The translations under genes were made by a program, and so were the position numbers. A model generated the notes under the pieces. That model searched no databases and had not been told where the DNA came from. It was given only the letters and a program-made list of their open reading frames with translations. Of a DNA stretch of 12,983 nucleotides, positions 1 through 7,736 are shown piece by piece. Positions within the stretch are counted from its first letter, which is position 1. Each line of letters begins with the position of its first letter. Origin of the DNA: an uncultured Rickettsiales bacterium (lineage in GTDB: Bacteria; Pseudomonadota; Alphaproteobacteria; Rickettsiales; Deianiraeaceae); contig CALCWF010000034.1 of NCBI GenBank assembly GCA_937906355.1, positions 1-12,983 of the forward strand, written 5' to 3'.

Positions 1-1565
1 TGTTTTTGAGACAATTTTGTCAGAATGTGACATACTACATTCCCAATAGAACAACGGACGGCTATGGCCCGAATTGCGAGATAATAAAAAAGATCTCTAA
101 AAACGGTGCAAAATTACTAATATGCGTTGATTGCGGAATAACGGCGTTTGAGCCATTTGAGACCGCAAAAGCAAACGGTCTTGATGTCGTTGTTCTAGAC
201 CATCATAAATCGGCAGATACAATGCCCGAATGTGTTGCTTGCGTAGACCCTAATCGTATAGACGAAACGGAAATACAAAGCGAACTGCACAATCTATGTG
301 CCTGCGGAGTAAGTTTTCTGTTTATGATAGCGTTATATCAACGACTTAAATATTCTCAAAAAGAGAATCAAAGGGATGATAAAAATAGCAAAAATAACGA
401 ACTTCATGACGATAATAAGACACGAAATAGAAACGACGTGCAAAATATAGACAATACATATAACAACAACTTGCAATGTATAAACTTGATGCACTTCACG
501 CCACTTGTTGCCTTTGCCACGATTTGCGATGTTATGAGTTTGACACGACTAAATAGAGCTTTTGTAAGAACTGGTCTAAATGTTCTACATAAAGAAAAAA
601 GTTTCAATCTATACGAATTATTTCAGACGGCCACTGGTAATGATGATATAAATCAACTCACAGCTTATACCTTCGGCTTTCTACTTGGACCAATAATAAA
701 CGCCGGCGGAAGAATAGACGATTCTAGTCTTGGCATAGAGTTTATGTTATCAACAAATTCAGAAAAAACGACAATTCTTGCAAAGAAACTATGTGATTTG
801 AATAATAAACGAAAAGATATGGAAGCAATGGCAATACGCGAAACGCATAAACAAAATGAAAAAATAAAAAAACAGATAAAAGAACAAGGCTTTATACTGC
901 TATATTCAAAAGACTGGCACGAAGGGATAGTCGGCTTAATAGCTTCACGTTTGAAAGAAGAATATTCTTATCCGACTATAATAGGAACGGAGCTTGAAAA
1001 TAAGACAATAAAGTTCTCGTCTCGTTCTGTCGGAGATGTCAATATAGGCAAAATAATACTGCAAGCTTACAATAAGAATCTATTAATCAATGGCGGTGGA
1101 CATAAACTCGCGGGTGGTTTTACGTGTGAAATTTCAAAAATAGAAGAGTTGACGAAATTTTTGAAAGAGAAAATCAAAATCAATTCTGACAAGAATTTCA
1201 TAAATAAATCTATCATGTACGATATAGCAATATCTCTCAGTGGTATAAACTTCGATCTATTGAGAAAAATTGAAGATTTCGAACCTTTTGGGGTCGGCAA
1301 TCCGAAGATAGTATTTTTACTGCAAGACGTTAGAATTTGTTCTGTCAACGTGTTAAAAGATAAACATATAAGCGTCGTCCTGACGGACGGAAACAAGTCC
1401 GATCGTGTAATATGCTTTAATTGTATAGGAACCGAACTTGGAGACTTTCTAATGTCATCAAAGAATAAAACTGTCTGTCTTATCGTTTCAGCAGATATAA
1501 ACGAATACAATGGACACGAAAGAATAAATATAATAATCACTGACGCTGTAGAACAAAGTTGTTAG
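1..1565 (+). CDS. recJ: Single-stranded-DNA-specific exonuclease RecJ, 5' truncated by the window edge
   Basis: RecJ is a 5'-to-3' single-strand DNA exonuclease of the DHH phosphoesterase family that acts in RecF-type recombination and in repair in the cytoplasm. The frame stays open to base 1, so the TTG at 6 is not a real start; the first catalytic motif (DxDxDG type) lies off the window. Visible in order, counting from that TTG: the YYIPNR..DGYGPN segment (residues 10-23), VDCGI (41-45), the DHH motif (65-67, bases 198-206), ATICDV (171-176), INAGGR, the DWHEGIVGLIASRL segment, the DHHA1 signature GGGHKLAGG, and a C-terminal OB-like region starting FEPFGVGNP. About 40 Asn/Lys/Asp-rich residues (about 117-156, bases 354-473) interrupt the DHH domain where relatives have a short loop. 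The usual GPR in the INAGGR motif is GPI. The stop (1563-1565) abuts the stop of convergent rmuC. Family assignment is secure. Confidence 0.95.
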   Translation, partial: FLRQFCQNVTYYIPNRTTDGYGPNCEIIKKISKNGAKLLICVDCGITAFEPFETAKANGLDVVVLDHHKSADTMPECVACVDPNRIDETEIQSELHNLCACGVSFLFMIALYQRLKYSQKENQRDDKNSKNNELHDDNKTRNRNDVQNIDNTYNNNLQCINLMHFTPLVAFATICDVMSLTRLNRAFVRTGLNVLHKEKSFNLYELFQTATGNDDINQLTAYTFGFLLGPIINAGGRIDDSSLGIEFMLSTNSEKTTILAKKLCDLNNKRKDMEAMAIRETHKQNEKIKKQIKEQGFILLYSKDWHEGIVGLIASRLKEEYSYPTIIGTELENKTIKFSSRSVGDVNIGKIILQAYNKNLLINGGGHKLAGGFTCEISKIEELTKFLKEKIKINSDKNFINKSIMYDIAISLSGINFDLLRKIEDFEPFGVGNPKIVFLLQDVRICSVNVLKDKHISVVLTDGNKSDRVICFNCIGTELGDFLMSSKNKTVCLIVSADINEYNGHERINIIITDAVEQSC

Positions 1566-2966
1566 TTATTGATCGTTGCCATCGTAACCGTTATCATTAT
1601 CGTTGTATTCTTCTTCGTCGTCGTCAATACAATCACTGTCATCGTCTGACGTGCTTGCATCATTGATGAATAGTGTATTTGCCTGCGTATTTACTTCTTC
1701 TGTAACTTCCGATTCATTTTCTTCTATCCATTCTGTAACTCCCAATTTCACAAGCTCCTTTTTTGGAAGAATTCCTAGTTTTTTTTTAATATTTTCCGCA
1801 AGACATATGGCATTACCTTTTCCGTTTTGAAGTTGCTTAACGGCTTCCTTATAAGCTTTACATGCACTATTTAACCCGTTTTCAACTTTCTTCATGCTTT
1901 CAGTAAAAATACACAACTTGTCATACAAGTTTTCGATCTTCTTCTTGACCTCGTCAATGTTCCTATTGGTCTTCTCCATGCTCCATAGTTGAGATATCAT
2001 TTGTAGCACAGGGGACAACGACGATGCAGTCACGACTGCTACTTTATACTTTGCACTCAATTGAAAAAAATCATGTCCCTTGAAAGATAGTGCTTCAATG
2101 TATGCCTGTTCCAACGGTAGAAACATACACACGAAATCAACCGTCTCCTTCCCTTCGCCCTTCAGTAACTCGTGATATTTCTTTTCGCTGAGATTTTTCA
2201 TTTGTTCTTTTATATCATTACAATACGTCTTCAAAGACCCATGTTTCTTTTCCTTGTCCGGCTCATTTATGTAATTATAGTAGTTTATTAATGACATTTT
2301 TGAATCAATTATCAGCCACTTATCTTGTGGTATTTTTACTATAAAATCTGGACGTTTACTGCTAATATCATGTTGCACGAAAAAGTCCTCTCCTTTCTTA
2401 AAACCAAATGTATTGAGTAAATTTTCCAATTGCATTTCTCCTAAGTGACCCTGCATTTGACTATCTCCTTTAAATGCTTTTGCTAGATCATCTGCTGACT
2501 TACCAACATTTTTTGTACATTCTATCATATTCTCAATATTCGTTTTAATACTTGTTTCCGCCTTGATGTTAGTTTTATTCATCTCATCGATTGAAGTTTT
2601 ACAATTCTTCATTTGCTCCCTGAGTGGATTCAATATTTCCTCGATGCCCTCCTTGTTCGTCTTATTCTGCTCTTTTAAAGCATTATTCGATAAATTCTCG
2701 AATGCACTTTTCATTTCTCTCGTCAATTCTTCTTGTTGCTTTTTACTGTCTTTTAGAGATTGTAGTTCTCCACGCACTTTTGCCAGTTCGATATCAACTT
2801 CTTGTTTCTTGTCGTTGAGATCTTTATTTTGTTTTTCCAATTCTGTATTTTTATCCTTCAATGCTCCATTATCGGCGAGCATTTGTTTATATTTGTCGTA
2901 GTAATAATACGTAGCAAAAGCTAACAACGACGCTAGAGCCATTGCTAAAAAATTTATTATTGTCAT
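1566..2966 (-). CDS. rmuC: DNA recombination protein RmuC
   Basis: RmuC is a membrane-anchored coiled-coil protein with a nuclease-like domain, associated with limiting DNA rearrangement; its exact biochemistry is not settled. The 466-residue product has one N-terminal membrane segment (about residues 4-22), a long Lys/Glu/Asn-rich coiled coil (about 25-160), and then the RmuC domain: GHLGEMQLENLL (173-184), RPDFIV (205-210) and LIIDSK (218-223). The last two carry the PD...DSK pattern of the restriction-endonuclease-like fold. A further conserved block reads FVCMFLPLEQAYIEAL. The tail (about 432-466) is almost entirely Asp/Glu/Asn and is not part of the family core. The ATG at 2964-2966 has no clear ribosome-binding site. 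rpmG lies 126 bp upstream on the same strand, so co-transcription is possible. Convergent recJ ends at the base next to this stop, leaving no room for separate terminators. Confidence 0.93.
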   Translation of the reverse strand: MTIINFLAMALASLLAFATYYYYDKYKQMLADNGALKDKNTELEKQNKDLNDKKQEVDIELAKVRGELQSLKDSKKQQEELTREMKSAFENLSNNALKEQNKTNKEGIEEILNPLREQMKNCKTSIDEMNKTNIKAETSIKTNIENMIECTKNVGKSADDLAKAFKGDSQMQGHLGEMQLENLLNTFGFKKGEDFFVQHDISSKRPDFIVKIPQDKWLIIDSKMSLINYYNYINEPDKEKKHGSLKTYCNDIKEQMKNLSEKKYHELLKGEGKETVDFVCMFLPLEQAYIEALSFKGHDFFQLSAKYKVAVVTASSLSPVLQMISQLWSMEKTNRNIDEVKKKIENLYDKLCIFTESMKKVENGLNSACKAYKEAVKQLQNGKGNAICLAENIKKKLGILPKKELVKLGVTEWIEENESEVTEEVNTQANTLFINDASTSDDDSDCIDDDEEEYNDNDNGYDGNDQ

Positions 2967-3092
2967 TTCTAAAATATCAATCTTACCTACTCTAAATTAC
3001 AGATTATTCTATTCGTCAAAAAATCTCTCTACCTCACTTCATTCCAATTGCTTTTACCAGGTGCCATCTTCGTTTATCTTAATTAATATCTA

Positions 3093-3263
3093 TTAGTTAT
3101 ATACTAGTTTCTTTTGCTTAAATAGAGCGTGTTTTCTAATATACGGATCGAATTTCTTGAAAGCCAACTTTGTTTGATTCTTACGTGGGTCGACCCAACG
3201 AACGTAGGAATAACCGCTTTCTTCGTTTGTAAGTAATACCAATGTTCTATTTTTCTTCGCCAT
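3093..3263 (-). CDS. rpmG: 50S ribosomal protein L33 (bL33)
   Basis: This short gene encodes 56 residues beginning MAKKNRTLVLLTNEESGYSY and ending KKLVYN, then TAA at 3093-3095. It matches bL33 end to end: the MAKKN start, the SGYSYV strand (family pattern TGFFYV), DPRKNQTKL (family NPRTKTEKL), FKKFDPYIRKHALFK (family FRKYDPVVRKHVEFK). bL33 is a small protein of the large ribosomal subunit near the E site. No paired cysteines are present, so this is the zinc-independent form usual in proteobacteria. The rpmB (bL28) gene often found next to rpmG is absent. Length fits the family (about 50-56 residues). The ATG at 3261-3263 is the only start that fits; no Shine-Dalgarno is visible. The upstream AT-rich region has a minus-strand TATAAT at 3284-3289 without a good -35. 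Confidence 0.93.
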   Translation of the reverse strand: MAKKNRTLVLLTNEESGYSYVRWVDPRKNQTKLAFKKFDPYIRKHALFKQKKLVYN

Positions 3264-3535
3264 ACGTCGTTATTTTATAACAAATTATAACGAGTTATAG
3301 TCATATTGCTTTTTTATTTTGCAAGTTTTTTGTAGACAACCATTTTCGAACTATATCAATCAAAAGTTGTTATACATATCATTAGATATTATTATAGAAC
3401 GGCACGTTAAAAGGCATGTCTACGTTATATAAATAATATAAAATAAATTATATAAAAACAAAAAATAGTAAAAATTCTTGCAAATTATATAATGATTTTT
3501 TGATTGCTTTCGATTATTCTGAGTTTAGTATAAAA

Positions 3536-4447
3536 ATGAAGAAAGTTTTCGATTTTTTCTCGAACCTTCTTATTAGGTTTTATATGGAAATTGTGGCAGG
3601 TGTCTGGGGTGTTATAGTGATGATGCCATTGGATTCTTACCTATACAATAAGTATACGGGCTCACCAACGTATACAATAGATAGAAATTTCTGGATATTC
3701 TTCACTTCTTACACGATATTTTTTATAGTTTCCGGTGCTCTCGTTCCTGTTGTAAGAAGAAGACAAATATTGACAATTCTAGATAATTTGATCTCTACAA
3801 AACAAATCACGTTTTCACAAAAAAAACATATACTCAGTATTGTCAAAGATACACAATGTTGTCTGAGTATATTTTCGAAGAACGGCTTTTTGCAATTTTT
3901 CATGAAAAACATATTCTCTCTCGGCGTCATGTTTGCATACTTCGCGATAGAAGGACTAATAGTTAATACAATGAATGATGTTACGTTAGCTGTTCCTTTG
4001 ATATTTCTAGGTTTATTCATTGCACTTCTCTCGATAGAAGCAATAATAGATGCATATGTAGCTCATGGAATGAGAAGTAACAACAGAAACGAGTATAACG
4101 ACTTAGAACAATATGGTGCAAGTCAGGAACTAATGACGTATCTTATCGACGGCGTCAGAGGAAGCAACCTGAGTGAGAAAGTAAGTCAAGTTGTATACGA
4201 AGATACTGTCGAGGATATAGCACAAATAATGACCGTATCGAAGGAGCAAGCCAGGGCAAAGAAGGTTGTAAAAAAGACAGGCAAGGCATTACCAAAGGGG
4301 CGATTAGAGAAAGCAAAGCATGGAATCTTCTCCGGTAAAATGAAGAAAGAGAAAAAGATAACAAAGAAGATAAAAGATAGTAAGAGAAGAAAAAAGAATA
4401 AGAATAGAAAAAAACAAAAAAATAAAAATAGAAGAAATAGAAAGTAG
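3536..4447 (+). CDS. Unrecognised multi-pass membrane protein with a Lys/Arg-rich C-terminal tail
   Basis: I do not recognise this protein. With the ATG at 3536 it has 303 residues; an in-frame TTG at 3500 would add 12. ATG is preferred because the residues it starts (MKKVFDFF) lead straight into the first amphipathic/hydrophobic segment. By eye there are four membrane segments: about residues 16-37, 51-73, 124-146 and 149-175. The Arg cluster VVRRRQ follows the second. After residue 180 the protein is soluble, with an acidic stretch (220-230), then becomes strongly basic: 23 of the last 36 residues are Lys or Arg. Such a tail could bind nucleic acid or acidic lipid, but nothing here shows which. 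The gene is flanked by divergent rpmG and convergent murD (129 bp to its stop), so it is probably monocistronic. The last 110 bases are almost pyrimidine-free on this strand. Confidence 0.72.
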   Translation: MKKVFDFFSNLLIRFYMEIVAGVWGVIVMMPLDSYLYNKYTGSPTYTIDRNFWIFFTSYTIFFIVSGALVPVVRRRQILTILDNLISTKQITFSQKKHILSIVKDTQCCLSIFSKNGFLQFFMKNIFSLGVMFAYFAIEGLIVNTMNDVTLAVPLIFLGLFIALLSIEAIIDAYVAHGMRSNNRNEYNDLEQYGASQELMTYLIDGVRGSNLSEKVSQVVYEDTVEDIAQIMTVSKEQARAKKVVKKTGKALPKGRLEKAKHGIFSGKMKKEKKITKKIKDSKRRKKNKNRKKQKNKNRRNRK

Positions 4448-4576
4448 AAGTTATTGTAAAATCAGTCGATTAAACGTTGAATTAACGTTAAATTACAGCA
4501 AATAATCAAACGACAACAAGACGACAATAATAACGAGTGAAAAGTCGACATCGGAAAACGATTGAACCATCGAGAA

Positions 4577-6181
4577 TCACTGACTTAACTTTTCGACGCA
4601 CGCACAAAAGTCATCGCCACGTTCCTCGAAACTTTTATATTGATCAAAACTGGCACACAGTGGAGACAGTAGAACTATTGGCTTTCTGTTTTCAGCTTTC
4701 GTCTTTTTGCTTTTTTTTGCTCTTTCTTTCTCAATATTAGTCTCCATTTTAGTCTGTCTTGTCTCTTTTATCTTTCTTGTATTTTTCGTTTTTAAAAGAT
4801 CGTTTTCTACAACTTCAAACGACATCTTCACAGCTCCGTCTATCGTCTTACACTTTTGATACGAAATTTCTGTTTTATGTTGTTTTTTACGTCTATCGTT
4901 GATGCTATTAAGCTCATCTGCAAAACTATCACTCGCCTCGCCGACTAAAAATACATATCTAACATTATCCAGATCATTCTCCAAGGCGAAGAAACCAGCG
5001 GTTTTTCTTTTGCCTCCTGCGATAAGATATATATCCTTATCTTTATACGCCTGTAATGCTTTTTGCGTCGAATCTGCATTCGTCCCCTTGCTATCGTTAA
5101 TAAAGTCGACACCATTAACTGTTTTTACCAGTTGGAGTCTGTGTCTTAAACTTGTAAACCTTTTTATTGAATCACAAATATCAGTAAAAGCTATCTTATA
5201 ATTTAAGGCTACCGACATTGAGCATAGTATGTTTTCGATGTTATGACTACCTGGTAGATTTACAAAATTAATTTTTGTCAGCTTTTTCCCATTTTTGTAG
5301 AAAACGTTGTCTTTCCGCGACAACCCATCTTCCAATACGTTCAGCTTTGAAACGCAAATACACTTCTCGGGCATTTGCTTGATGTTATTATTAATCGCAC
5401 GCCCACGTCTATCACTTACATATTCACGAAGTCCGTTTTTCACTTTTAAAAAAATATCTTTCGTCCATTTGTCGTCTACACATATAAATGCACTTCGACT
5501 GTTCAAAAGTGCTTTCGCCTTTGCGTTTACATAATTCTCCATAGACCCATGATATTCTAAATGATCTTCCGTAATATTTAATAATACTCCGCAATTAAAC
5601 TGAGCGTAATGTGTAAGATATAGATTATATGACGACATTTCGATGACGAAGAAATCATATTTTTCTACATCAAGTAGCAAGCAGTTTAGACCAATATTCC
5701 CGCAGGCAATCGCTCTTCTTCCGTAGCTATTCAAAATATGTGCCGTCAGTGCCGTCGTTGTGCTCTTTCCGTTTGTGCCGGTGATAGCAATCATTTGTTT
5801 ATCGACTCTATGTTTTTTGTTATAATCTCTAAGATAGCAATAGAATAAATCGACATCAGACACTATATCAATTTTATTTTTCTCAGCTATCTTCACAATC
5901 TCGTGTGGCTCGTTTTGTGCGTGCACACTTGGAGATAGGATTATTGTTGTTATACCGCTCTCTTTCAAGGCATCGAGATCGTGATAATCGTATATTTTAT
6001 CACTCTCTTTTATATTTATATCCTCGATCTTCGTGAGCTTTTTAAGCTCCTCTCGATTATCACATGTGATAAAAAAACGTAGATAATGTCTTTTACAGAA
6101 CGCGATACTTGCCCTTCCTGTCGAACCAATGCCGAATACGAGATAAACGTTTTCCTTCGAAAAGCATGTTCCATTTTGCAT
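4577..6181 (-). CDS. murD: UDP-N-acetylmuramoylalanine--D-glutamate ligase (MurD)
   Basis: MurD adds D-glutamate to UDP-MurNAc-L-Ala using ATP, the second amino-acid step of cytoplasmic peptidoglycan precursor synthesis. The N-terminal Rossmann-like domain has VFGIGSTGRAS (15-25) and ILSPSV (81-86). The central Mur-ligase domain has the P-loop GTNGKST (135-141), GNIG (161-164), EMSSYNL (181-187) and LNITEDHLEYHGSMENY (201-217), which hold the usual ATP and metal contacts. The C-terminal domain has LPGSHN, FINDSKGTNADST and IAGGKRK. The final block SPLCASFDQY..FEERGD is the MurD-specific C-terminal signature. The protein has 534 residues against about 440-470 usually. Most of the excess is a Lys-rich, low-complexity insertion just before that last block (about bases 4683-4806). 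The gene stands alone and not in an mraY-murD-ftsW cluster. ATG at 6179-6181; no clear Shine-Dalgarno. Confidence 0.95.
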   Translation of the reverse strand: MQNGTCFSKENVYLVFGIGSTGRASIAFCKRHYLRFFITCDNREELKKLTKIEDINIKESDKIYDYHDLDALKESGITTIILSPSVHAQNEPHEIVKIAEKNKIDIVSDVDLFYCYLRDYNKKHRVDKQMIAITGTNGKSTTTALTAHILNSYGRRAIACGNIGLNCLLLDVEKYDFFVIEMSSYNLYLTHYAQFNCGVLLNITEDHLEYHGSMENYVNAKAKALLNSRSAFICVDDKWTKDIFLKVKNGLREYVSDRRGRAINNNIKQMPEKCICVSKLNVLEDGLSRKDNVFYKNGKKLTKINFVNLPGSHNIENILCSMSVALNYKIAFTDICDSIKRFTSLRHRLQLVKTVNGVDFINDSKGTNADSTQKALQAYKDKDIYLIAGGKRKTAGFFALENDLDNVRYVFLVGEASDSFADELNSINDRRKKQHKTEISYQKCKTIDGAVKMSFEVVENDLLKTKNTRKIKETRQTKMETNIEKERAKKSKKTKAENRKPIVLLSPLCASFDQYKSFEERGDDFCACVEKLSQ

Positions 6182-6245
6182 ATTATCTAATCACAAATGC
6201 GTAGTAATGTGTAAATATAAGTATGTAAATATCAAGTCTATGACC

Positions 6246-6349
6246 ACTTGAAAACGACATCTATTTAATCATCACAATCAAGTGCAATCAAACACAATCT
6301 ATCAAGGCACGATCAATCTTATGGTTAATGTAGACACTTGATGACGACA
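6246..6349. repeat. Phased AATC repeats flanked by a 14-bp direct repeat, upstream of murD
   Basis: In the 187-bp space between the stop of the hydrolase gene and the murD start, AATC begins at 6267, 6276, 6286 and 6296, that is at 9-, 10- and 10-base intervals. The units read AATCATCAC, AATCAAGTGC, AATCAAACAC and AATCTATCAA. Flanking them are two direct copies of ACTTGANNACGACA (6246-6259 and 6336-6349), identical at 12 of 14 positions. Because murD reads leftward from 6181, the array lies 86-124 bases upstream of its start. Helical phasing would suit a protein-binding array, but function is not shown. Confidence 0.5.
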
Positions 6350-6368
6350 AAAAGCCCTAGTATATCGT

Positions 6369-7544
6369 TTAACTAACTACATCATTATTCAATAAGAATA
6401 TCCTCTCAGTCGAAGCGTCTCGCTCTTGAATAACTAAGTGCAAACATCTCTTCTCTATATCGTATATAGACGAGTGCATTGTATGATAGGTATTACATTT
6501 ATCTCTCGATCTATTTTTAAAAGCCTCTTTTACATTCCTAATGATAGACTCGTACTCGGTCTTATCTGTGTTTAATGTAAGTTCATCGCAACTATTGCAT
6601 ATACGTCTCTTCGAGAGACCAACGAATTCGCTATACCAAAGTGGTTTATTGTCTATATTTACATATCTAGACATTTTAACTTTTTCTAGAACGTCTCGCA
6701 TGCCACGTAGTGTAGTCGTTCTACGGTAATTGTCGACAATAATGTTATATCTTTCCAGACCTATACCATGTAATGTTGTGCCGGAGTAGCCTATATGCCC
6801 GTTTGCTTCGAATTTAGCTTCATATATATAAAAATTCGTCATATACGGCTTTGTGTCTGCCTTTATGATCTTCGCCTCATTATTTACGAACTCCACAATA
6901 TAAGTTTCCTTTTCGTCGGCTATTAAATAATGATCTTCGTATTGTTCGTCCTTGCCGTAGCTTCCGTATATTTTTGCTTCCTGTATCCACTCGACCGCCT
7001 CCTTTGCCGTAGCAAAGTGATCTAATATGTATCTCGGTAATAAAACCATACTAATTTGTTCGCCGTCAAGATCGTCATTAGTTCCTCTTGTATTGCCCTT
7101 ATCTCCAACTGGAACAATATTAAACTCAACAACAACGCCCTTTTCGTTGATACCGTCAAGAGTCACGAATGGTAGTAAACGAAATTTATTCATCTCGCTG
7201 TCCGTCTCGATTATATCGCTCGCTACACCTAAACTTGCGTAAGTTCTTTTACCTGTATCATCTTTGCCTGCATTGACTTTAATGACATATGTATTATTGT
7301 TGCTGTAGCACCAATCGAAATTTCTGCCTAGAAGATTACTGTTTCTAATCGCACTACATGCACCCGTTCTTTTTCTATTACTATATCCACCGTCTTTATT
7401 TAAATAAATTTCCTTGTAATATTTGTGTGCGTATTCGTAATCTAACTTGTCTTGATCGTATTCGATTGTATAGAGATAGTCGTCTATCTTACGCACTGAA
7501 TTATATAAATCGCCCTCTTGCCTATCTATCTTTCCATACTTCAT
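6369..7544 (-). CDS. Choloylglycine hydrolase-family (linear amide C-N hydrolase) Ntn hydrolase
   Basis: The protein resembles the bile-salt hydrolase / penicillin V acylase superfamily, which cleaves linear amide bonds with an N-terminal nucleophilic Cys exposed by processing. From the ATG at 7542-7544 it has 391 residues. The candidate nucleophile is C63 in GACSAIRNSN, followed by GRNFDW (73-78) with the conserved Arg74 and Asp77. Further family features are DGINEKGVVVEFN (130-142; Asn142 at the substrate Asn position), YMTNF, and MHSSIYDIEKRCLHL near the C-terminus. The 62 residues before C63 include the IDDYLYTIEY segment typical of family members with a leader, so autocatalytic removal of a propeptide is expected. 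I see no signal peptide, which suggests a cytoplasmic enzyme. A TTG at 7580 would add 12 residues but has no support. Substrate is unknown: bile salt, N-acyl amino acid, N-acyl lactone and beta-lactam are all possible. Confidence 0.82.
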   Translation of the reverse strand: MKYGKIDRQEGDLYNSVRKIDDYLYTIEYDQDKLDYEYAHKYYKEIYLNKDGGYSNRKRTGACSAIRNSNLLGRNFDWCYSNNNTYVIKVNAGKDDTGKRTYASLGVASDIIETDSEMNKFRLLPFVTLDGINEKGVVVEFNIVPVGDKGNTRGTNDDLDGEQISMVLLPRYILDHFATAKEAVEWIQEAKIYGSYGKDEQYEDHYLIADEKETYIVEFVNNEAKIIKADTKPYMTNFYIYEAKFEANGHIGYSGTTLHGIGLERYNIIVDNYRRTTTLRGMRDVLEKVKMSRYVNIDNKPLWYSEFVGLSKRRICNSCDELTLNTDKTEYESIIRNVKEAFKNRSRDKCNTYHTMHSSIYDIEKRCLHLVIQERDASTERIFLLNNDVVS

Positions 7545-7591
7545 CCGTAATACTGTAAAACACCGAAACGCAGAACACAAAAGTATTTACT

Positions 7592-7620
7592 TTGACACCG
7601 ATCGGTCGTGCAAAGATGAT
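7592..7620 (+). promoter_or_regulatory. Putative sigma70-type promoter for folC
   Basis: A perfect TTGACA (7592-7597) is followed after exactly 17 bases by GATGAT (7615-7620), a 4/6 match to TATAAT. Transcription would start near 7627 and give a leader of about 110 nt before the chosen folC ATG at 7737. The spacer contains the perfect palindrome ACCGATCGGT (7597-7606). Confidence 0.35.
7597..7606. promoter_or_regulatory. 10-bp palindrome in the divergent hydrolase/folC control region
   Basis: ACCGATCGGT is a perfect inverted repeat with no spacer, fairly GC-rich for this sequence. It sits between the elements of the proposed folC promoter, where a bound repressor would block RNA polymerase. 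It is a candidate operator only; length alone does not exclude chance. Confidence 0.3.
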
Positions 7621-7621
7621 T

Positions 7622-7650
7622 ATTGTCAAATAACATAATATTTTTGTCAA
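7622..7650 (-). promoter_or_regulatory. Putative divergent promoter for the Ntn hydrolase gene
   Basis: On the minus strand TTGACA (7650 to 7645) is followed after 17 bases by GACAAT (7627 to 7622), 4/6 to the -10 consensus. The leader would be about 70 nt to the ATG at 7544. A second minus-strand TTGACA lies at 7629 to 7624, exactly 21 bases away. On the plus strand these two sites read as direct TTGTCAA repeats, so they may instead be regulator half-sites. Confidence 0.25.
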
Positions 7651-7736
7651 TTTCTGGTTCGTCTATTATTTTATGTTTATTGCCTATATTTGATATGTAT
7701 ATTGCTTATTATTTTTATACATTTTTTCATCATGAA

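Noticed and set aside
6..8. TTG as the recJ start codon
   Set aside because: The frame is open to the window edge and the first DHH-family motif is missing, so the gene starts outside the window.
2563..2901. Open frames on the plus strand opposite rmuC
   Set aside because: Ser/Phe/Cys-rich translations are mirror images of the Lys/Glu-rich coiled coil of RmuC, with no family resemblance.
3332..3423. Possible structured RNA: GTAGAC (3332-3337) with GTCTAC (3418-3423), and ACAAC with GTTGT inside
   Set aside because: The stems are short, with large AT-rich loops and no recognisable RNA family features.
4155..4364. Minus-strand open frame opposite the basic-tail gene
   Set aside because: It is the complement of the purine-rich tail, and its Leu/Ser/Phe-rich composition follows from that.
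4482..4491. TTAACGTTAA palindrome between the 3536-4447 gene and murD
   Set aside because: A 10-bp AT-rich palindrome between convergent genes is easily found by chance, and no T-run makes it a terminator.
7623..7736. Longer FolC with a hydrophobic N-terminal extension (TTG 7623 or ATG 7695)
   Set aside because: The family starts close to the P-loop region and is cytoplasmic; the extension is hydrophobic, AT-rich and overlaps the likely promoter leader.
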